Of a DNA stretch of 56,848 nt, positions 52,457 to 56,848 are shown piece after piece; position 1 is the first letter of the stretch; each line of letters opens with the position of its first letter. A program made the position numbers and the translations under genes. The notes beneath the pieces are model-generated. The model worked only from the letters and a program-made list of their open reading frames with translations. It ran no database searches and had not been told where the DNA came from. Origin of the DNA: Nitrospirales bacterium (GTDB lineage Bacteria > Nitrospirota > Nitrospiria > Nitrospirales > UBA8639); the NCBI GenBank assembly GCA_022825885.1, contig JAJDVY010000014.1, positions 1 through 56,848 of the forward strand, read 5' to 3'.

Positions 52457-54139
52457 ATGGCATCGACAAACGTCAATAGTGAAATCGCCGCGAAGGCGAC
52501 CCTCCGGCCCATTGAGCAGGTGGCGCAGGAAAAATTGGGACTCGACCGGGACGTCCTGGACCTCTATGGAAAATACAAAGCCAAAATTCCGTTTGCCTTG
52601 CCCGGTGGCTTGAATAAACGTCCCGATGGGAAGTTGATCTTGATGACGGCCATGACGCCCACGACGGCCGGGGAAGGCAAAACCACGACGTCCGTCGGTC
52701 TGACCGATGGTTTGGCGAAGATCGGGAAAAAAGTCATGGTGGCCTTGCGGGAGCCGAGCTTGGGCCCCTGTTTCGGCATGAAGGGCGGCGCCTGCGGAGG
52801 CGGGTATGCCCAAGTCGTGCCCATGACGGATATCAACTTGCATTTTACGGGAGATTTTCACGCCATTACCTCGGCGCACAATCTGCTCGCGGCGATGGTG
52901 GATAATCACTTGTATTGGGGCCATACCCCGTTCCTGGATGCGCGACAGATTTCCTGGCGACGGATTATGGATATGAACGATCGGTCGTTGCGGCAGATCG
53001 TCACGGGCCTGGGCTCGGCCGTGAATGGTTTTGCCAGGGAAGGGAACTTCGACATCACCGCGGCCTCCGAGGTCATGGCGGTGTTGTGCCTGGCTACGGA
53101 TTTGCATGATTTACAACGACGGTTGGGGAACATCAAAGTCGGATTGACTCCGCAAAAAGAATTTGTCCTGGCCAAGGACGTGAAAGCCGAAGGCGCCATG
53201 ACCGCGTTGTTAAAGGACGCGTTCAACCCCAACATGGTCCAGACCCTGGAATGGAACCCCGCCTTCGTGCACGGCGGCCCGTTCGGCAATATTGCCCATG
53301 GGTGCAACTCGGTCGTGGCCACGAAGGCGGCCTTGAAATTGGCGGACTACGTCGTGACGGAGGCCGGGTTCGGCGCGGACCTGGGCGCGGAAAAATTTTT
53401 CGACATCAAATGTCGCCGGGCGGGGTTGAAGCCGGCCTGTGCCGTCGTGGTGGCTACGGTCAAGGCGTTGAAACTGCACGGCGGAGCCGACCCCAAAGAA
53501 CTGACCACGGAAAACCTCGATGCGCTCAAACGCGGCCTGCCGAATCTCGTCCGTCACTTGGACAACGTGAAGAAGTTCGGGGTGCCCGTGGTGGTGGCCG
53601 TGAACGAATTTACAAGCGATACCAAAGCCGAATTGGACCTGGTCCGGGAAATCTGCGCGGGCCGTGGAGTAAAAATGGCCTTGGCGACGCACTGGGCCAA
53701 AGGAGGGGAGGGCGCCGTTGCATTGGCGGAATTGGTGGTTAAGACGATTGAAGAAGAACCCGCCGACTTTCAACCCCTCTATGCCGATGACCTGCCGTTG
53801 GCCGAGAAAGTCCGGACTATCTCGAAAGAGATCTATGGTGCGGATGATGCGGATATCCCTTCAGCCGTCCTCAAACAATTCGAGGAACTGGAAGACAAGG
53901 GATACGGCCGGTTTCCCATCTGCATGGCCAAGACACAATACAGTTTCTCAACCGACCCCGATAAAAAAGGCGCCCCCACCGGCTTTACGATCCCCATCCG
54001 AGAAGTCCGGCTGTCCCTGGGCGCGGAATTTCTCGTCGTGTTGACCGGCGGGATCATGACGATGCCCGGTCTCCCGCGCGTCCCGGCCGCTGAAGCCGTA
54101 GGCCTCGACGCCAAAGGCGACATCGTCGGGTTGTTTTAG
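52457..54139 (+). CDS. fhs: Formate-tetrahydrofolate ligase
   Basis: The enzyme makes 10-formyl-tetrahydrofolate from formate, THF and ATP, feeding one-carbon metabolism. The 560-residue protein has the P-loop-like [19 protein letters not shown] near residue 70, [16 protein letters not shown] near residue 110, and the C-terminal [19 protein letters not shown]. The length and motifs are those of the monofunctional enzyme. It stands alone between repeat-rich DNA and the foreign cassette. Confidence 0.96.
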   Translation: MASTNVNSEIAAKATLRPIEQVAQEKLGLDRDVLDLYGKYKAKIPFALPGGLNKRPDGKLILMTAMTPTTAGEGKTTTSVGLTDGLAKIGKKVMVALREPSLGPCFGMKGGACGGGYAQVVPMTDINLHFTGDFHAITSAHNLLAAMVDNHLYWGHTPFLDARQISWRRIMDMNDRSLRQIVTGLGSAVNGFAREGNFDITAASEVMAVLCLATDLHDLQRRLGNIKVGLTPQKEFVLAKDVKAEGAMTALLKDAFNPNMVQTLEWNPAFVHGGPFGNIAHGCNSVVATKAALKLADYVVTEAGFGADLGAEKFFDIKCRRAGLKPACAVVVATVKALKLHGGADPKELTTENLDALKRGLPNLVRHLDNVKKFGVPVVVAVNEFTSDTKAELDLVREICAGRGVKMALATHWAKGGEGAVALAELVVKTIEEEPADFQPLYADDLPLAEKVRTISKEIYGADDADIPSAVLKQFEELEDKGYGRFPICMAKTQYSFSTDPDKKGAPTGFTIPIREVRLSLGAEFLVVLTGGIMTMPGLPRVPAAEAVGLDAKGDIVGLF

Positions 54140-54230
54140 AGAGTCAAGGGTGTGTTGCGAATAACTAAGTATTCGATCATACAAAATGTTTGATTGTAGT
54201 ATTTCATTCTCTCCCCGATGGGAAACACGG

Positions 54231-55133
54231 TCAATGATGATTTTTGGTCTGCTGGAAGGCTCTCGGATATGCACCGATAAGCCGGTTGGAGTCTTGTCCA
54301 TCGATGATTCCGTAATAGATTGTTTTGCCCTCTGTAGCGGATTTGGCTTTCGCAAACTCTTGCATTTGTTCGATGATACTTTCATCGATTTGAGCCCAAT
54401 ACTGCACTAAGAAAACCTCAGCGGGACTTGTGAAAAGGCGTTGAATTTGGTCGCCATTTTTGCCCATGGAGGCTGGAGTGAGCTTCCCCTTTTTACCTTT
54501 TCCTTTAAAGGCAAAAGCTGCGGAAAGCCGCTTGCCATTTAAACGAAGACGTGTGGTAAGGAGATCGTTTTTTTCGCCTCCCCAGTCCTTGAATATCCCC
54601 GTCTCCCCGATAATTCGTTTTATTCCTTCCTTAAACACAGACTCGCGCATTGGTGTAGGTTTTTCACTAAAGGTCGATATTTTTCTGACTTTCATAAACG
54701 AATCAAAGTCATCAATCGTTATGGATTTTACCTGGATTCGCTGACGTGGGATGCGGATTTCAACAAAGGGAGAGGCAAAGGGACGTGGAGTGACCTTAGT
54801 TGGGAATTTATCTAGCTTTTGTCGATTTTGAGCTAAAGAAAGAATTTTTGTTTTCTGCGCACCGAAGAAAGAATCCTTTTGATAGGCAGTCATTCCGCCT
54901 TTCTTTGTTAAATGCACTACCTGATTGTTGGCAAGTTTGCCGCCTTCTTGTAGAACACGGATCCGTGATAAACCAGTAACATCTTCAATTTCCTTTACAG
55001 TCTTAACTTTTTTCTTGCCCTGGTAAATCGCCCTGAACACCGCCGCGCGGTGTTTAGACCTTCCAATCACTTTTGCTGCATGTGCAATTTGGTCATTTGA
55101 GCTTGATCTTGCATCAGAAACGTTTTGTATCAT
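54231..55133 (-). CDS. Winged-helix protein with possible nuclease-like C-terminal domain
   Basis: I do not recognise the 300-residue family. The N-terminal third looks like a winged helix (HRAAVFRAIYQGKKKVKTVK, then EIEDVTGLSRIRVLQEGGKL). The C-terminal part has GIKRIIGETGIFKDWGGEKN, then RLRLNGKRLSAAFAFKGKGK, then YYGIIDGQDSNRLIGAYPRAF. The Asp followed by AFxFK suggests a PD-(D/E)XK-type fold, but this is a guess. Codon use differs from the rest of the window (lower GC, GATGTT rather than GACGTx), so it was probably acquired. Before IS insertion the upstream HTH gene probably overlapped its ATG. Confidence 0.7.
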   Translation of the reverse strand: MIQNVSDARSSSNDQIAHAAKVIGRSKHRAAVFRAIYQGKKKVKTVKEIEDVTGLSRIRVLQEGGKLANNQVVHLTKKGGMTAYQKDSFFGAQKTKILSLAQNRQKLDKFPTKVTPRPFASPFVEIRIPRQRIQVKSITIDDFDSFMKVRKISTFSEKPTPMRESVFKEGIKRIIGETGIFKDWGGEKNDLLTTRLRLNGKRLSAAFAFKGKGKKGKLTPASMGKNGDQIQRLFTSPAEVFLVQYWAQIDESIIEQMQEFAKAKSATEGKTIYYGIIDGQDSNRLIGAYPRAFQQTKNHH

Positions 55134-55172
55134 TTGCTCTCAGCATCCTGGGTTATTCCGTAAGCTTCCCCG

Positions 55173-56039
55173 TCAAGGAGACAATTCTAAAGTAGAGTGT
55201 CTGGCGTGTTCGACCTGCCGTCGAAACATGGCAGGCGGTATGCTTCCCAAGCTGTGATGAGGGCGGTCCTCATTGTAGGCTGTGATCCAATGGCGTGTAA
55301 TTTCTCGTACCTGCCGGAGTGATTCAAACACGTAAGCATCCAGCACCTCATGGCGGAAAGTGCGGTTAAAGCGTTCGATGTAGGCGTTCTGATTCGGCTT
55401 GCCGGGCTGGATGTAGCGAAGCGTCACCCCCTGGGCCTGGCACCAGGCGGTCAACACCTGGGACAGATACTCGGGGCCGTTATCGACGCGGATCGCGTCC
55501 GGTTTGCCTCGCCATTCCACCAGCCGTTCCAGCGTGCGCACCACGCGCGTGCCGGGAATGGAGGTGTCGATGACGATCGCGAAGGCTTCGCGGACCCCCT
55601 CATCAAGGATGTTCAACGTGCGAAACCGGCGCCCCTGATACCGCGTATCGGCCATGCAGTCCATCGACCATTCGGCGTTGGCCCGAGCCGCCACCGCCAT
55701 TGGCTGTTGCACCCGGTGGGGCAGGCGCCGTTTCGCGCGTCGGGGGAGATTGAGTTTCATGGCTTTCTAGACCCGATACACGCGTTTGTGGTTCCACGCT
55801 TGGCCCAGCAGACGGAGGCGGTGGTCACACATCCAAAATCCCCAGCGGGGGTGTTGCTCGACCACGCCGTTCAGCGCCTCTATCACGTCACGATCCTGGC
55901 GGTCCGTCCCGCGCCCCGGCCGGTACCAACTCGAGCGCGCAAGATGCACGGCAGCACAGGCCCGGACCTTGCTCAATCCCCAGTGGGCCACCAGGTCGTG
56001 CGCGGCGTCGCGCTTCGCCGGTGGCCTCAGAGCTTTTTG
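55173..56039 (-). pseudogene. IS3-type transposase OrfB, interrupted by an amber codon
   Basis: The frame encodes AHWGLSKVRACAAVHLARSS, then the DDE integrase core: Asp in WSMDCMADTRY, Asp in IRVDNGPEYLS and Glu in NAYIERFNRTFR. A TAG at 55767-55769 interrupts KRVYRV-KAMKLN, where Tyr is expected. The reading frame on both sides is the same, so it is a point change and not a shift. Expression would need frameshifting from orfA at CCAAAAAG and amber readthrough; the element is probably inactive by itself. Confidence 0.88.
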
Positions 56040-56293
56040 GCCAGTAACGCCTTCAGAGCATCGTTCTCCCGGGCCAGTTCCGCAGACCTCCGCTTGTATT
56101 GCGTGACCTCGCCCTCGATCTCCTTCAGGCGCTTGAGGTCCGAGGCACTCATCCCGCCGTCTTGCGCTTGCCAGTGGTCATACGTCGCCTCGCTGATGCC
56201 GGGCTGGCGACAGATCTCTCGTGTCTTCTTCCCAGTCTCCGCTTCTTTCAGAAGCGATACGATTTGCGTCTCGGTGAATCGGCTTCGTCTCAT
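56027..56293 (-). CDS. IS3-type transposase OrfA
   Basis: The 88-residue product has the helix-turn-helix RRSRFTETQIVSLLKEAETG followed by REICRQPGISEATYDHWQAQ and a leucine-zipper-like helix (LKRLKEIEGEVTQYKRRSAE). It binds the IS ends and, after -1 frameshifting at GCCAAAAAG near its stop, would form OrfAB. Intact. Confidence 0.92.
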   Translation of the reverse strand: MRRSRFTETQIVSLLKEAETGKKTREICRQPGISEATYDHWQAQDGGMSASDLKRLKEIEGEVTQYKRRSAELARENDALKALLAKKL

Positions 56294-56367
56294 GGGCGTC
56301 TCCTTACAGGGTGATCCTGCCAGAAAACTCCACTTATCACATGTCGCAAATCAGGGGAAGCTTACGG

Positions 56368-56550
56368 TGCCACTCTAACGGTGTTTGAGGTTGTGCCTAT
56401 GGCATCAGCTATTTCTTTTGGTTCAAAACCAGCTTTGGACAGCAACTGAATTTGATCTACTTGTTTTTTGCCTTCAGTCATACGGAGAGCCATAAGCTTG
56501 ATGATAGTATCCAGTTTTGAAAGAAGAAGCTTGACGGTTTTTTCGTCCAT
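56368..56550 (-). pseudogene. Small sigma-region-4-like HTH protein, interrupted by the IS
   Basis: The preserved 61 codons read MDEKTVKLLLSKLDTIIKLM and end AGFEPKEIADAIGTTSNTVRVA, a helix-turn-helix like sigma-70 region 4. The IS then interrupts it and adds P-stop. Joining the flanks across the IS with a one-base overlap gives VRVAITQDAESK-stop, whose stop overlaps the ATG of the 300-residue gene as ATGA. GAGAAGG lies before the ATG. It probably regulated or was co-made with the winged-helix protein. Confidence 0.7.
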
Positions 56551-56636
56551 AGCAGTGACCTTCTCCCCATAAAACGGTCCACTTCGAGGGTGAGTTTTCT
56601 GGTACAATGGTCCTGCCCCCGAAATTGGTCCAGTTT

Positions 56637-56848
56637 CTATGCGATTTTTCTGGCCTCGTGAGCTTGGCGCGCGAAGGCCCTCGGCGTCAAATTGCCGAGC
56701 GCCGAGGGCGGCCGAGCGGTGTTGTAGTCCTGTCTCCAACGTTCGAGCCGATCTTTGGCATCGTGCATCGATAAGAACCAGGAGGCATTCACGCATTCGG
56801 CCCGAAGTCGCGCATTGAACGCCTCAATATACGCGTTATCCGTGGGTT
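56637..56848 (-). pseudogene. C-terminal part of an IS3-type transposase (window edge)
   Basis: The minus strand, open from the right edge, reads PTDNAYIEAFNARLRAECVN, then WFLSMHDAKDRLERWRQDYN, then ARPPSALGNLTPRAFARQ to a stop at 56637. The Glu of the DDE core is in YIEAF. It is a different IS from the one at 55.2-56.4 kb. A candidate IS end, CCTGCCCCCGAAATTGGTCC, lies at about 56612-56631. Whether the rest of the element is whole cannot be seen. Confidence 0.85.

Larger units (their letters stand above)
55158..56367 (-). mobile_element. IS3-family insertion sequence with 14-bp terminal inverted repeats
   Basis: The 1210-base element is bounded by perfect 14-bp inverted repeats, CCGTAAGCTTCCCC at 55158-55171 and its complement at 56354-56367. 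It carries orfA and a -1-frame orfB on the minus strand, typical of IS3. No target-site duplication is visible: the flanks read GGTTATT on the left and TGCCACT on the right. It splits the small HTH gene from its partner. Confidence 0.9.

Noticed and set aside
1-56848. CRISPR array or rRNA operon
   Set aside because: No regularly spaced direct repeats and no rRNA-like sequence were seen; dispersed repeats are palindromic and irregularly spaced.

Overview
The window looks like a chromosomal segment of a Gram-negative, outer-membrane-bearing bacterium. Lipopolysaccharide transport genes (lptCAB), a type IV pilus alignment complex, a TonB-dependent receptor and a porin all point that way. Zinc-binding S4 and type Z S14 proteins, the gene order lptCAB-rpoN-rapZ-pilMNOP-aroCB behind the alpha operon, and a GAF-ANTAR/nadE/glnD block fit a Nitrospirota (Nitrospira-like) genome better than a proteobacterium. 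This assignment is inference from gene content, not a database match.

1-15.6 kb: the 3' end of tuf, then one nearly uninterrupted plus-strand S10-spc-alpha superoperon (rpsJ to rplQ) with secY, adk, map, infA, rpmJ and rpoA embedded. Many genes overlap or are separated by fewer than 30 bases. 15.8-25.5 kb: envelope and housekeeping genes in the same direction (lptC, lptA, lptB, rpoN, rapZ, pilM-N-O-P, aroC, aroB); pilQ and aroK are absent. 25.5-31.5 kb: a GAF-GAF-ANTAR regulator, glutamine-dependent NAD synthetase and PII uridylyltransferase. An intrinsic terminator ends three bases before the nadE start codon, next to the gene for an antiterminator-type RNA-binding protein.

31.7-47.6 kb: an accessory region for metal and redox work at the cell surface. 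It holds a TonB-dependent receptor; a minus-strand run of porin, small lipoprotein, FMN-binding protein with an ApbE flavinylation motif, and a four-helix membrane protein; a Com-like zinc-ribbon protein; ApbE flavin transferase; two tandem histidine-rich Spy/CpxP-like proteins; and fur-fbpA-fbpB-fbpC for ferric iron import. The apbE-spy unit was duplicated: the second apbE survives only as a 3' remnant. The stretch is peppered with REP-type palindromes, some inside the apparent 5' coding region of the FMN-binding protein gene. A CopG-type antitoxin beside a frameshifted VapC also lies here.

47.9-54.1 kb: a frameshifted M32 carboxypeptidase, a small unknown gene, tag and an endonuclease/exonuclease/phosphatase protein, then formate-tetrahydrofolate ligase. 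54.2-56.8 kb: a foreign-looking, lower-GC cassette. A winged-helix protein with a possible nuclease domain was preceded by a sigma-region-4-like small protein, and an IS3 element with its own amber mutation has split the pair. A second IS3-type transposase fragment runs off the right edge.

No tRNA, rRNA or CRISPR array was seen.
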